Source of the DNA: Suillus spraguei
Lineage: Eukaryota; Basidiomycota; Agaricomycetes; Boletales; Suillaceae
Length of the DNA: 64,000 bases
Assembly (NCBI GenBank): GCA_016800925.1
Contig: JABCPU010000169.1
Coordinates: 1-64,000 of the forward strand
Direction of reading: 5' to 3'
The notes beneath the pieces are model-generated. The model was given only the letters and a program-made list of their open reading frames with translations, had not been told where the DNA came from and ran no database searches. This document shows, one piece after another, positions 35,001 through 46,371 of the stretch. Made by a program: the position numbers and the translations under genes. The stretch's first letter is position 1, and each line of letters begins with the position of its first letter.

Positions 35001-36140
35001 TACCTCTCGGATGTCGCGCCTTCTTCAAGGTCTGGCGCACTGGCAAGGAGCGCTTGGAACAAACGGGGATGGACGGTTCAAGAATTCCTCGCTCCCAACA
35101 TCATTCTATTTTATCAGAATGATTGGACCCTTTATCTCAATGATCCCACTCCCAATCACAAGGACTCCGTCGCGATCATGCAGGAGTTAGAAGACGCGAC
35201 GGGCATAGATCGACGAGCTGTCGTGACCTTCCGTCCCGGGATGAGAGACGCCCGAGAGAAACTGCAGTGGGCGTCAAGACGTATTACTTCGTTGCAAGAA
35301 GACATCGCATACTCGTTATTCGGCGTCTTTGGCGTCCGCCTATGTGTTGATTATGGTGAGAAGAAGCAGAACGCACTTGGGCGGCTCCTGCAGGAAATCG
35401 TGGCTCAGTCGGGAGATATTACTGCCTTGGACTGGGTCGGAAAGTCATCAGAGTTCAACAGCTGTCTGCCAGCAGACATCACTTCATACGAAGCTCCACC
35501 ATGCAGGCTGTCATCTCTGTCAGAATATGATATTCAGTTATCGGTCTCCTCGCTGCGAGGCGTTGTGACTCTAGAGTTGGCTTCGAGACTGTATCAGACA
35601 CTTGATTCCCTGAGCGCTCCCCGTTTCGCGCACCGCCGGTTGCATCTGCCTTGCATCGTATTCCCAGTCACAGAAGCCAAGCGGAGTTCAGGTCGAGACC
35701 GGGACACACATACGTATGCACTCAAATCAGACGGGCTTCGCGATCTGGAGATCACCACGGCAGACAAGTTGATCCCATTCTCGCCTGCAAGGCCACCGCC
35801 CGCCTGGCAGACGATCTTGCTTGTCCATCCATGGAGTCGCGATCTCCTTGATTTGCATGACCCTGCAGATGATATGCAGAGCGTGGACAATCGGTCCATG
35901 TTCGATTCTTCGTCGCACGATCCACGGGCTGCACAAAACGAGCCAGTTTACTCGGATTCTCATTCGCGAGCATTGCGACTGATAGTTCGTCTTGGACAGC
36001 CTTTTAGTGCATTTTTGTTAGCGCGGCAGCGTGACGGGGAACTCAAGAGGATCGCATCAGATCACGATATCATTGCACAGGTTAGAGATGTGGCTTCTGT
36101 TGACGACTTGATGGACATCAGGACACTGGAGATACTGTAG
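32055..36140 (+). CDS. WD40-TPR-HET protein
   Basis: Predicted 1216-aa protein, nine exons: 32055-32978, 33036-33212, 33271-33426, 33475-33582, 33645-33788, 33840-34002, 34061-34257, 34310-34454, 34504-36140; all in phase. Residues 10-305 form a WD40 propeller (FEGHQGRIVAVIVFPDERRM, TGSEDKTLCLWD, ATSSWDKTTRLWD and further blades). Residues about 310-670 form TPR-like helical repeats (TSYAHRSFVMSRKRDWDRAL, YDKAIDLYSAVIDLD). From about 740 follows the HET domain: YAMLSHRWEG, WAWSDTCCIDK, ELQESVNSMIIWYNHS and RGWTVQEFLAP, then YSLFGVFGV. HET domains trigger cell death in fungal heterokaryon incompatibility. The classic proteins join HET to NACHT and WD40; here no P-loop is present and the order is reversed. 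Introns 1 and 6 appear to use GC donors. Function in non-self sensing is inference. Confidence 0.88.
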
Positions 36141-36356
36141 CTGTATGGAATCTCTTAAAGATCTCTAAACAGTGTTCGTTTGTACCTAATATGTGTATCA
36201 GATATGTGCATTGACTTGAAAACAGACTTCGCTCCACACGTTCCCATAAAATACTCTCGCATTGTGTAATTACACTATTGAAGAAGACTTCAGAATCTTT
36301 GGAAACACGATTTATGCTTCATTATCAAACTAAGTTTATTTTTAGCCATGCTCCAA
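36141..36356. other. Intergenic region before tRNA
   Basis: 3' flank of the HET gene; nothing else is seen. Confidence 0.4.
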
Positions 36357-36464
36357 GGACAGATGGCCGAGCGGTCCAAGGCGCCAGACTAAGGAGACCA
36401 GCTCATTTGATGAGCTTATCATCTGGTCTCTTCGGGGGCGTGAGTTCGAATCTCACTCTGTTCA
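36357..36464 (+). tRNA. tRNA-Leu (anticodon AAG) with intron
   Basis: Type II tRNA. Acceptor GGACAGA pairs fully with TCTGTTC (one G-T), followed by discriminator A at 36464. Anticodon stem CCAGA/TCTGG, loop CTAAGG with anticodon AAG at 36391-36393. A 26-nt intron (36395-36420) sits one base after the anticodon, the canonical place. Long variable arm, T arm GTGAG-TTCGAAT-CTCAC. A T-rich run follows as a Pol III terminator. Confidence 0.93.
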
Positions 36465-36895
36465 AATTCTTTTTATTATTCAGGTATCGAATCTACTTCA
36501 GCACCATCTAACCAGTTGAATTGTTTATATGGGTAAGATCACACAGTGATAAGGGCGGAGTCCACCTTATGGTTTTCATCTTGTAAATTGACAGTTCCCA
36601 TCCTCCTTCATTGTTAGTGCGAGCGCGAGTGGAAAGTTCAGTCGCTCATTAACTCAGGTCCAGTTATAATTCATACAAACGTGTAACTTCAGTCACCATG
36701 ATCTTCATTTTCAGTTTGTCTTCATACTGAGCAATGCACTGCACGAAAATCTAAGGGCTCAGCCCTAATAAATGGCATTGCGTTTAACAAGGACATCCTA
36801 TGGTATAGTTTGCGAAAAGCCATATCAGTCCTACTGATCTGCTCTCCAAGCTAGTCAAGCAGTGAGTTCCTGTTCTATGAGTACCGCTGTGGCTC

Positions 36896-38500
36896 CTAAA
36901 TCTGATGAGGCTCTGTCCAACTGAGCTTGCGTACGGACTCATCAACGACAGCCTTCCAAGTCGTGTTCTCTGCTCTAAGCAGGGCTTCCAGTTCGTCCTT
37001 GATGCGCCTACAAGTCCCAACACCGTCATAGCCAAAGCCAGTGTACACTTGAATCAGTGAAGCACCCGCCCGAGCATAATCCAATGCGTCAGCGCCCGTG
37101 CTAATTCCTCCGCAGCCTATCAGTGGAATACTTGCAGGGACGTGCGCACGCAGCGTTTTCAAAACCTGTAATGCACGCGGCTTCAAGGGAGCACCAGAGA
37201 GACCGCCCATCTCAGATTTGTTGGCTGTTTCAGATTATATTGATAAGTGATCAAATAAAATGGCGATGATGTGTTGACTCACGATCCGTAAGACTTGTGG
37301 GACGACTGATAGTAGTGTTGCTAACAATGACGCCATCAATATTGTTCTTGCAAATTAGATCTGCAATATCGACATTTGTGATTCCTCGAGGTCAGGTGCG
37401 ATTTTCAGCACCAGACGCGGTCGCCGTGCAGTTATTGGTGATGGCTCTAGTTCATCTCGGGCTTTTCTAACACTTGTAAGTAAGTCTTCCAACAACTCTC
37501 GATTTTGGAGACCGCTGAAGGGTCATCAGATAACGCCAGAATGGTGATGAAGGCCTTACCGAAGTCCAGGTGTGTTCGGGCTAGAGATATTGACAACCAG
37601 AACGTCAGCGTACGGGCCGAACGTCTTCACACCAGTGACAAAATCATCCGGAGACTCAACCGGAGAAGATTTATTTTTACCTAGATTGATTGCAAGAACT
37701 GACCCAGGCTTGAGGGCAGCAGTTGTGTCGTCTTTCGCCTCATGGAATTTGGGTATGCGAGCGCGAAGACGGGAGATCACGGAGGCAGCGCCTTGGGAGG
37801 GAAATCCGTAACGGTTGATGAGTGCTGCGTCATCAGGAAGGTGAAAAACGCGTGGCTTCGGGTTTCCAGGCTTGTATACTGCTTAGATGTGGGCAAAGAA
37901 TTACCAGACATAGCATACCTACCTGAGGTTTTGGTGTGACACTTCCGATTTCAACCCAGCTAAAGCCGAGATTAAGGATACCTAATGCGCTTGCATCGAT
38001 ACGAGGTCAAATGAGTCAGAGGGAAGCGCACCATCAATAGCTTCACCATCTTTGTCAAACCCAGCTGCTAAGCCAACGGGATTAGACAATTCACGCCCCA
38101 AAAACTAATTCGAAAGACTATGAGTAACCTAAGTCAGCCTTCGAGTGAAGTAGTCGTGCACCTCAGACCGCAATCTTTCATCATCTTGCACAGGGTCCCG
38201 AGGACCAAGTCCACTACGAAGGACTCTGACGGCAATCTTGTGCCCAGTTTCCGCATCGAATGTACGACGCAGTACGGGTGTCAAAACATAACGGTGGATT
38301 GCGGAACGCGCATCATAGTAATAGACAGCAAACAGACCAACAGAAGCAGTGAATACCGTCGCGTAGACAGCGGTGCGCACAGAAGACTGAGAAGATGAGG
38401 GTGCCGTCGTTAACCTCCGTGCAAAGACTGGCGAGCGGTGAGGAATTTGTCTTCGTAGAAGATGGTGAAAACCTGTCATGCGGAGGTGCATGGCAGCCAT
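36896..38500 (-). CDS. URA9: Dihydroorotate dehydrogenase, class 2 (mitochondrial), with one apparent frameshift
   Basis: Quinone-linked enzyme of pyrimidine synthesis in the mitochondrial inner membrane, oxidising dihydroorotate to orotate. About 447 aa in six exons: 38500-38162, 38104-38032, 37981-37923, 37870-37560, 37514-37283, 37224-36896. N-terminal targeting sequence, then a membrane helix ([18 protein letters not shown]). Motifs in order: [62 protein letters not shown] with the catalytic-loop Ser region, [40 protein letters not shown]. Exon 5 is one base short: at about 37382 the - strand reads GAGGAATCACAAATG, where a further A gives [11 protein letters not shown]. Exon lengths sum to a multiple of three only with that base. 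The enzyme is essential for pyrimidine synthesis, so a sequencing error is more likely than loss. Start chosen as the first Met before the targeting sequence. Confidence 0.9.
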
Positions 38501-39093
38501 ACTACACAAGAAACCGCTTTCAAGTGAAACTGTGCAAACGTTGAACCGAACTATACGGTAGCAGTCCGAGAACAAGTTTGCTTATGTACCAAATTTGAAT
38601 TCACGTCAGGTGAACATGTTGGCTGGCCACTGTCTTCTGGACTCTGTACATCGTGTGACTTACTACGTAGTAACTACACAGTTCCAACACTCTGGGACCG
38701 TATGTCTCGTCAATGCCACGTCACTAATGGCATTACCCCGGTTCGTACATAATGTTTCACGCAGTGACCAATCCCACATTGTATATGGATTCTGCAGCTG
38801 GTAGCGGCGACTAGACGCTTCAATGCGGTTTGAACGGTCGGACGGCGACGGAACTTCAAGTTGAAGGACACGTTCAACTTCGAGGATCTGGAGAGTTTCG
38901 CAAGGATATTTTGTTCTATCATTTTGACATCAGTTCGCGTTAAGTTCGTAGTCTCCTCAGGAGTCAGCTAGCCAGAGTCCAGATCAATCGAAGGAAGATT
39001 TTTTAAGTTCACGAGTTTTGATCACGCCGTTCGACATCGACAAGCTTGAGCGTCACATTTTTCAACGCGTCTCTGGTCTATCTTGTGTCGAAG
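38501..39093. other. Shared upstream region of URA9 and the TFIIIC gene
   Basis: About 590 bp between divergent starts. No other gene is supported. Confidence 0.4.
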
Positions 39094-42084
39094 ATGGCGA
39101 TTTACACGTCCCTGGCAGTACCCACTGTCATTTTAAATCCTTCGGAGAGGTGCCTGCAATGGTCAGATGATGGCCAGGCCTGCATTACCACCAAGGCAGC
39201 CGTGCATATCATGGTAAGAACGCTTTGTCAAATGTTGTGGAAAGACGCACTTTATCTTTGCACTCAGACTCCAGATCTGGGTATCAACTTCAGCACACCA
39301 CCCGATATCAAGGCACTTCCAGGAGATGAGCAAGGGGAGCAACCGCTCGGGTGGTTCAGGACAATAATTGAGCCAGCTCGTGGACAGACGCATATGTGGC
39401 CAAGTATATGTCAAGGTAAGCATATACCTGAGGTTGCCCCTCGTTATTGGTTTTAAGGCTTGGGATGATGGTAAGATTGGGGCGCTATTACTCTCGGATC
39501 TCTCGATGTTTCCCTTCGTGAGGTTGCATGCTCCCCTAGTAATCTCACATCGCGGGGAAGGTATGTATCTCTCACCGTTTGTTTGACATGCGGCTGATTT
39601 GTATCTTTGAGATGCGTGATAGCCATTCTTAACTCAAACGCTGAAGTGTCACTTTGGGTAGCTGCTAAAAACCACTTGAAGGGAGAATGGACCAATGTGA
39701 GAACCGTGACTCATGTTGCTTTATTCCGAGTCTTGAATTTTGTGGAGATCCAAGACGTTACAGGTCTGCTACTCAACACAGCCTCGTCTGAGGACATCAT
39801 TCGTAACACCCTTCGAGCGCAAGTGACTAGTCCGTGACCCTGTAGTGTGTAATGACACATTCTCTGACATTCTGGTCAAGGTCTTGCCTGGTCCAAACAG
39901 CCAGACTATAGAATCACACCCACTCCGGTCCTCGATTCGTCGATGCTGGCCCTAGGAAACAGGGCGGGCTGTATTGAGTTTTTCAGGTGCGTAAATGCGG
40001 GTCCTATTTGGAAATAGGAAGGTCCATCTTATTGTGTGCAGGTTTAACAGAAACAGCAACTCAGGGGGTTTCCTCTTGCACATCCATACAGAACCATTGA
40101 GCAACCACTGGATCACACGTTTGAGCTGGGCACCTTGGATTACCCACTCTATCGGTTTTTGTAAGTTTTCTCGTGCCTATCGCATGAATGGGATCCTTAA
40201 TATGATGAAGGCGAATCCTTACTGGCCTTCTCTACTGATAACGGGAATATCGGACTAGTCAAAGTCACACAAAATCTGCAGTCTACTCCAAACGGCAGCT
40301 TTGTGCCTGAGTACACGATCAGTGCTGTATTTGATGTTCAAGATCCAATATGCGAGGCTGATAAACGAAGCGTGACCGCATTAACATGGGTTCAGCCACC
40401 AGGAAGAAACGTAACTTTTGACGTTCTTTCTTCGATCTTACTTGGCTCTGATCGTATTTTCCAGCCTATTCTCGTGTACACAAAACCCGGCCTTGTGCAC
40501 CTGTGGTCATGGCCCGGTTCTGAACCAACTTGGTACGGCACACGCGTACTCCCATTTCAAACCCAAAATATGTCCGTCGGATCCTCTGCCATTAGCCCTG
40601 TCTCTGGAGTATCCTACGTACTTCACCGCGATGCCCTCATTCTCTCACTTGTCGATGGTTCCTTGCATGCCATCCATAATATGACTATGGGACCTACCTG
40701 GAGTTCTCCGCTTGCAGGTGACATCCTCACCTCTGCAGAACTATCTCGGGCGTCACGAGCGTTGTTCGCCAAAGTTACTCCTGCGGGAATTTGTACTTGG
40801 ATGTCAACAGGATTGGTGGAATGGCGTCATACGACTCGCAGTCGACCCTCATCTGGATATACGAGTAGGTGTCATCGATGTAATCATTTACAATCACCCT
40901 ACGAATGTGTTTATTTTTCTAGATCCCTTCGACCTACGGATTTCGGCTACAAGCATGAAGCTCAGCATGAATGTATGCTGCTCACTGCACCATTTTGGCA
41001 GCTCGACGATGAGACCGTCTTGCATACTGCTTCAGAGGCTTTTGCTGATATCTCTTGTGGTGAGTCGAACACTCGACTTTTCACTGGTTATTTGACGTTT
41101 AGATGGTTAAGCCTCAGGAAGTGCCCCTATTTACCATTTGCGTGCATTAATGCTTCATCTACGCAGTAATGCACGCTTCGCGGCGCTACTCCCTCAGGTA
41201 CTGGAGATTTTATCGCAAGTAGCACCAGATCAAACAACGACCATAGTCTTGCCATCCTGGACGGAAGGATCGGTGATGACTTGCGACCCCAGCTTCGGAA
41301 AAGTCTGACTACCCATTTGTTTGGTTGGCCCAATCTTCTATCGCTCCGAATGAGGCTCTCCATAGCCGATCTATGTTGGGTGCGCGAATCATTGTCCAAT
41401 CCAATATACTTACAGTGTTTTTTTCACAGAAACTATGCAAGGACCCAGAGATGCAGACACAGTGCGGTCAAGTCGCACAAGGCCTGCTAGCCGCCATCTC
41501 ACACTGCGTGCTACGGGTACTGATTCGTCACTTAAAAGCCATCGTCTCTGTCATCACTGGTGTGCCGGCAGCCTAACTCTGTTTTCTTATTCGCTAAACC
41601 CTTGTCACAGCGCCTGATATCCCATTCGTCCTCCGCGAGGTGGTACAGTCATTATTGCCGGGCTCGCCGCAAGATTTAGCAGACGAAGCTCAAGCTTTAT
41701 CAGATATTCTTACTGCATCATTCTCCATAGATCCTGCAATCGCTGCGCTGCACGAACACTGTCCAGCTTGCCACGCCGAAGTCCCGCTGCGTGACATCAC
41801 CCGCGCAACTTGTCCAAATGGTCATGCCTGGGGTACGCCTCCCTCTTTTGGAAAAGCGTAACTCATGTTTTCTCTCATTAGCTCGCTGTACGGTCACCTC
41901 GTTCATACTCTCGACGTCAAAGGTGCGCACGTGTATCGGATGCAGCCGGAAGGCCCTGCTTCCGTTTACAGCGTTGGATGAGAGCCAGTTACCTATCGCT
42001 GCACAGAGTTGGATCGTGAGGGATTTATTGGAGGTTGTACAGCGGTGTTTGTTTTGTGGGAATAGCTTCGTGGAAATTGTGTAG
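39094..42084 (+). CDS. TFIIIC 90-kDa-type subunit (Sfc9/Tfc8-like), with two apparent frameshifts
   Basis: Subunit of the Pol III initiation factor TFIIIC that binds tRNA gene boxes; about 786 aa. Thirteen exons: 39094-39213, 39268-39415, 39476-39560, 39612-39696, 39748-39829, 39881-39986, 40042-40160, 40211-40864, 40923-41059, 41112-41379, 41430-41559, 41611-41832, 41882-42084. N-terminal propeller part with NPSERCLQWSDDGQACITTK, LDVSLREVACSP and MLALGNRAGCIEF. C-terminal TFIIIC zinc-finger domain with CPACHAEVPLRD, TCPNGHAW, TCIGCSRKALLP and RCLFCGNSFVEIV. Exon 8 is one base short at about 40785 (CGGGAAT; one more G gives GNLYLDVNRIGGM) and exon 10 at about 41263 (ACGGAAGG; one more G gives SWTGRIGDDLRP). 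Both fixes restore phase exactly. ATG 39094 is the first in frame. Confidence 0.85.
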
Positions 42085-42360
42085 GAGATGATGAAGTGAA
42101 TGTAAGTTGTGGTATACGGCGAGCTCCAAATTTATCCAACCTCGCCTTGCGGATGGGGATCTCAACGCGTTCGGACATCTGCACTTTTGGAAGAGGATTG
42201 GAAGTTGAGGTCTAAGTAACTTTGCGGATTCTTGTGTCGACACACCAAGGTGGCTTATCGCTCTTGTTAAGATTACAAATCGGTCAATGGTATACTAGGC
42301 GTGAAATGATGGTCATGTTAGTACAGGTGTTCTTACTGTCTAAAAAGTTCATGCAGAACA

Positions 42361-43776
42361 TTAAATGTCTAGTCGGAACCAAAGCGGTATCATCTTCCAC
42401 ATCCTTTCTCTCTCCTTTGTAGTCCACATCGCCAGCACTCTCGCGCATGCCTCGCACTCAGACACTTCCACACTACGGCGAGATTCCCCAAACCGTGCAT
42501 CATCCGCGCTCGAAGCCTGGCCAAAATCATACAACGGTTGCCCAAGTTCCTCCGCAACATACAAAGGATCAGTGCAACCACGCTCGCGATCAAAAAGATA
42601 ATGCTGAGTAGCCAGCGCCACAAGTTCCGAGAAATCTCTCCTACATGAGTGATGCGAGTGTGCGTGATGCCCCAAAATAAGTGGATGAGAATGGGATCCC
42701 ATGGAGCGAATGAGAGTTGTGATCGCATGCTGGGATGCCTCTTTCCCCAAAGCTAACCTTTGCAGGTCTGCATTTGATAGCGGCAAGGGTGCGATGGAAG
42801 GGCCACTCTCGTCGTCCTGCTCAAAAAGTTGGGTGTAGTGGTATCGTGAGAGGTCATAGAAGGCAGAAGGCAGGAGACTTGGCGCATTGACTTCCCGTGC
42901 GAGAGTGATGACGTCCTGAATGCGGATGAGCCATATCGTATCAAACGTCAAGAAAGGCGGCCTACTGCTGGGGAAGGGTATATGTTGGACATTCCGGGAC
43001 CACTTTGCATCTCATCAGCACGAGCAAGGTCCTCTCTAGCATCCCATCCCTTGAGTGAAGTTGGCCAAGCCCTGCTTAAATGAAGAAGGGCTTTAGTTCT
43101 CAACGAATCAATGAGGTACTTGGTCGCAAGTCGAAGTATCCCCGAGACCATACGAAAATCGACAGGATCATTTTTTCCAAAGTTCCTGTACAAAAGTCAT
43201 CACATGCAAACGCAACACATTGTATTAGACATACGGGCCATCATAAAGTGCCGCAAGGAGATTCTCAACGTCCTCAGCTGCGTCGTATAATCGTAGAACA
43301 GGACACCCTTCTATTTCATTGGTCGTGTCTATTTGTAGTGCAGGGTTTCTGATGGCAACCACGGTCGGAGAAGGAGAGGTCGTACTATCCGCACTGGGCT
43401 GTGGGAGTGAAAAGAGATCGCGGAAGAACGCCGAGTGGCGAGCAAGTTGAGACTTGTGCACGCGAAACAAGGTGTCTTCTGCTCTCAAAACGATCTATTA
43501 AAACCCAATTATGGCCCGAGGATTGTATCAGTCTGCGTTCGATCACAGATGGTTCATAATACGCACAGAACCATCACAAAACCACATATCCGTGTGCTTT
43601 GAAGGTTCAGGAAGAGCATTGTCTCCCGCGGAGGCTGCAATTTGCGAGTACCTGTCCACAGAGGATCTCGGTGAATGAATCGACCTGCGCGATATTCCAT
43701 TAGGCGGAGGACTTCTAGGTGGGTAATGCCCGTTCGCGGAGATCATAATTGGGGTTGGATAGTAGCTCGTTTGCAT
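42361..43776 (-). CDS. BTB/POZ domain protein
   Basis: Protein of 414 aa in four exons: 43776-43567, 43494-43235, 43185-42966, 42915-42361, phases consistent. The N-terminus is Ser/Pro-rich. The BTB fold starts near residue 65: SIVLRAEDTLFRVHKSQLAR, SAFFRDLFSLPQP, then VLRLYDAAEDVENLLAALYD and FRMVSGILRLATKYLIDSLR. This is the typical BTB layout of a large basidiomycete expansion, in which the domain dimerises or binds Cullin-3. The C-terminal half (LAREVNAPSLLPSAFYDLSR and later Cys/His-bearing segments) is as in other members. The substrate or partner is unknown. It converges with the TFIIIC gene, with 276 bp between the stops. No frameshift. Confidence 0.85.
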
Positions 43777-45189
43777 TATGGATTGACGATAACGCAAGAT
43801 AACGCCTGACGGCACTAGGTAATAGGCCAAATAGAAAAAAGATAGTCTTATACCGTGCACTGCCTGCTAATCGTTCGCAGGTAGCTGCATGCTGAGGGCA
43901 ACTTAACGGGCGTGGAAGCATTGCCCCAAGCCGCGTTAGCTTGACTACTGCCTGGCAGAAGCGAATGGAGATAACGTTTATTCTTAGATTCTTACATACT
44001 CACAAGGCAGTGGTCGGTTTGACCAATTACAACCTGATTCCAAGGTATATAAGTACTAGTTCCACCCATGCCCTGCACCCAGGAAGCAACCCTTTATCAA
44101 TATTAAGTAGCCACGCCAGGGGAAAATCAGCAAGTTGAAACAACACCTACAGAATTAGAGTAATATTATATATCACCTGGTTCAGCGTCGGACAGACAAA
44201 CCTCTCCTGGGTTACTATAACAGTGTTCACAAATTTCCGGAACGTCTCTTGTATATCTCGAATGCAGCGCTATTTCCGGTACAGGTCACCCAGTGTATGT
44301 GATGGGGTAGCTATCAGAGCCCAGAACATCGGTCAGCACCGTAGAATTATTTGATCCTATACCGACCCGCAGCAGTCCGATTGAAGTATCAGAGAATAAT
44401 TTTCTGTCCAGTCTAGCCATAGCATCTGTTGCCGCTGGGTAGATGAGCTCATTGCAAGTGCCAGGTAACATTGGCGACTCGCATTTGAGTGCACCAGGGA
44501 GGGTGATACCGTCAACACGACCAGCCACATGTATAGCGTTCAACTCGGACACTCGTAGAGGTACCACTTACTGAACAGATATACCACCATGAGCTAGGAA
44601 GTAATTAGCCTGAGTGGCGCCACTGGAGAGTTAGGGAGAAAAGTAGTAACCACCAAGGCCGGGCGAGACTAATCACTTAATAGGGTATATCAATATGACC
44701 ATATACTCGTGCTAGGGCCCTGCTATGGCTGTCATCAACCTGGGCAGTGCCTACGCATCAGAACCTGTCAGGAAGCAATATATATGTTTAAAACGCACAT
44801 TATGTGAGCCTGCAATACCTTATGAGATGAAAGATCAATGACCGAGTGAGAACCACATCAGTACCTGTGCACGAGGGGAAGTGTGTGTCACTGTACACAG
44901 CAACTCATGTCCTGGTGAACATGAACACATGAAAGGCATATTTTCGCGATGTAGATCTCTAGAGGTCACAGAGGCCCTAGCGTAGTGTTCAATATCTCAC
45001 TGCCATTATGAATTGAATGCCGAGACAGGGCGTGCAGGAAAAACTGATTCATGAAAATAAAAACCAACATGTGAAGATTTCGGGGAGGGCTATCTCGCTT
45101 TTAATTGCAGCCGCACTCAGATCTCGAAGAGGGAAGGCAGTCATTCTGGTGCGTGTAATTGTACATTATGATCATCGGTAATGTTTAGA
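43777..45189. other. Gene-poor region with a possible terminal exon
   Basis: About 1.4 kb. Only the 44286-44567 stretch looks coding; the rest holds nothing I recognise. Confidence 0.35.
44286..44567 (-). CDS. Unrecognised C-terminal exon (hypothetical)
   Basis: Open stretch of about 90 codons with natural composition: NAIHVAGRVDGITLPGALKC, LPGTCNELIYPAATDAMARL, SIGLLRVGIGSNN and a stop. Upstream on the - strand a short piece ANYFLAHGGISV flanked by AG and GTAAGT could be a preceding exon, but I found no phase-consistent full model. The two Cys and the composition hint at a secreted or luminal protein. Family not recognised. Confidence 0.35.
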   Translation of the reverse strand: MVPLRVSELNAIHVAGRVDGITLPGALKCESPMLPGTCNELIYPAATDAMARLDRKLFSDTSIGLLRVGIGSNNSTVLTDVLGSDSYPITYTG

Positions 45190-46371
45190 TCAAACAGATC
45201 CCGTATCCTCTTCACAGTGCGGGATGAAGGCTGCTGGTAAATTAACAGGGCGGAAAGAATCAGAATTTTCAGTGCCTAGGCCGAGGGCAATAGTGGTGAG
45301 CCGTTGCGATGTAGGGATAAATGTAATTGGACCGCTATAGTCGTCGTCTTCCGGATCGTCTGGTAAGCGGTTAAGCACCCGGTATGCATAGGTCACAACC
45401 ACTAGCAAGTTGCAAATTATCAGGGAAGAAAATACCTGGACACAGGAATTAGATTTTGAATGGATGTGGTACAGGCGAGATTCCACCTCTAAATTGACTG
45501 CAATCATCTCTACCCATGTAGCAACTAGAAAGTGGGCGATAGCGCGGAACAGAGAGAACATTATCATGATGATGCTAGATGAAAATATCGCGAGAATCAT
45601 TCGCCGCTGTCGAGGGGGCAGGTTGATATTCCAGAGCAATCGGAAGGAAAATACTAGCATAATAGTGTCGGCGACAGACTTAGCTGATCCAATAGTAAGG
45701 TAAGCATAGGATGAAGTAGAAGGTGGTGTGATACCTACCTACGAGCTGGTACGCTGCCATCGAATGGTTGCCGCGGCAGGAAGGACAAGGCAATTGGTAC
45801 CAGTCACTGCTCGATTTAACATGTCGCGCCTTCTGCGCGATAAAGCCTCCCCACACCAGGGTGAAGAGAATTGCGAAGCAAATGGACAAACGGTAGAGAC
45901 GCTGCGTGGGCCGCGCAACTCGTGCGATGGCAAACAGTATGCTCATGCGTGCAGACCTTCAAGTTTGTTTGTGTTCCTAGACCAAAGTGAGAGAGGAACA
46001 GGATCTCACCAATTTATGCAGGTAGACATGAGCGTCGTCAACCAAAAAGAAACTATACATGTCGTTCCTTCTATGTCAAGTCCACTCATATGAGCAACAC
46101 AGCGAGATCAATAAATAATAAAGTACGCACGAGAGAGTAGATGAACCCAGGAATTAACCAGATGCGCCGTGCCACATAATCCAGCAACAGCAGCCCATGC
46201 ATCCTCCCACCAGAATCTCTTTATGTGTAGTCGGAATGAGACACGAAATATTGTGAGGGCAATAGCCATCCCTTGCACAACACTGGTCACCGCTGAGATA
46301 GTGTAAGAATATCAAACGTTTTGGGTTATGTACCCACCCTTCATCTGTATCATTGAGGGCGACAGTCTCAT
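45190..46371 (-). CDS. Fungal rhodopsin-like 7-TM integral membrane protein
   Basis: Integral membrane protein of 305 aa in six exons: 46371-46338, 46292-46131, 46070-46010, 45956-45739, 45683-45487, 45435-45190; all phases agree. Hydrophobic segments in order: TSVVQGMAIALTIF, AWAAVAGLCGTAHLV, IVSFWLTTLMSTCINWSARM, LSICFAILFTLVWGGFIAQK, ADTIMLVFSFRLLW, MILAIFSSSIIMIMFSLFRA and SSLIICNLLVVVTYAYRVL. The WSARMSILFAIARVARPTQR stretch between helices and RFWWEDAW after the first helix are typical of the Fung_rhodopsin-type proteins of ascomycetes and basidiomycetes. Their function is not known; no retinal-binding Lys can be claimed. A 51-bp intron (45486-45436) lacks a stop and would be missed by ORF calling. 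The start is the ATG of a 34-bp first exon, the least certain part. Confidence 0.8.
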
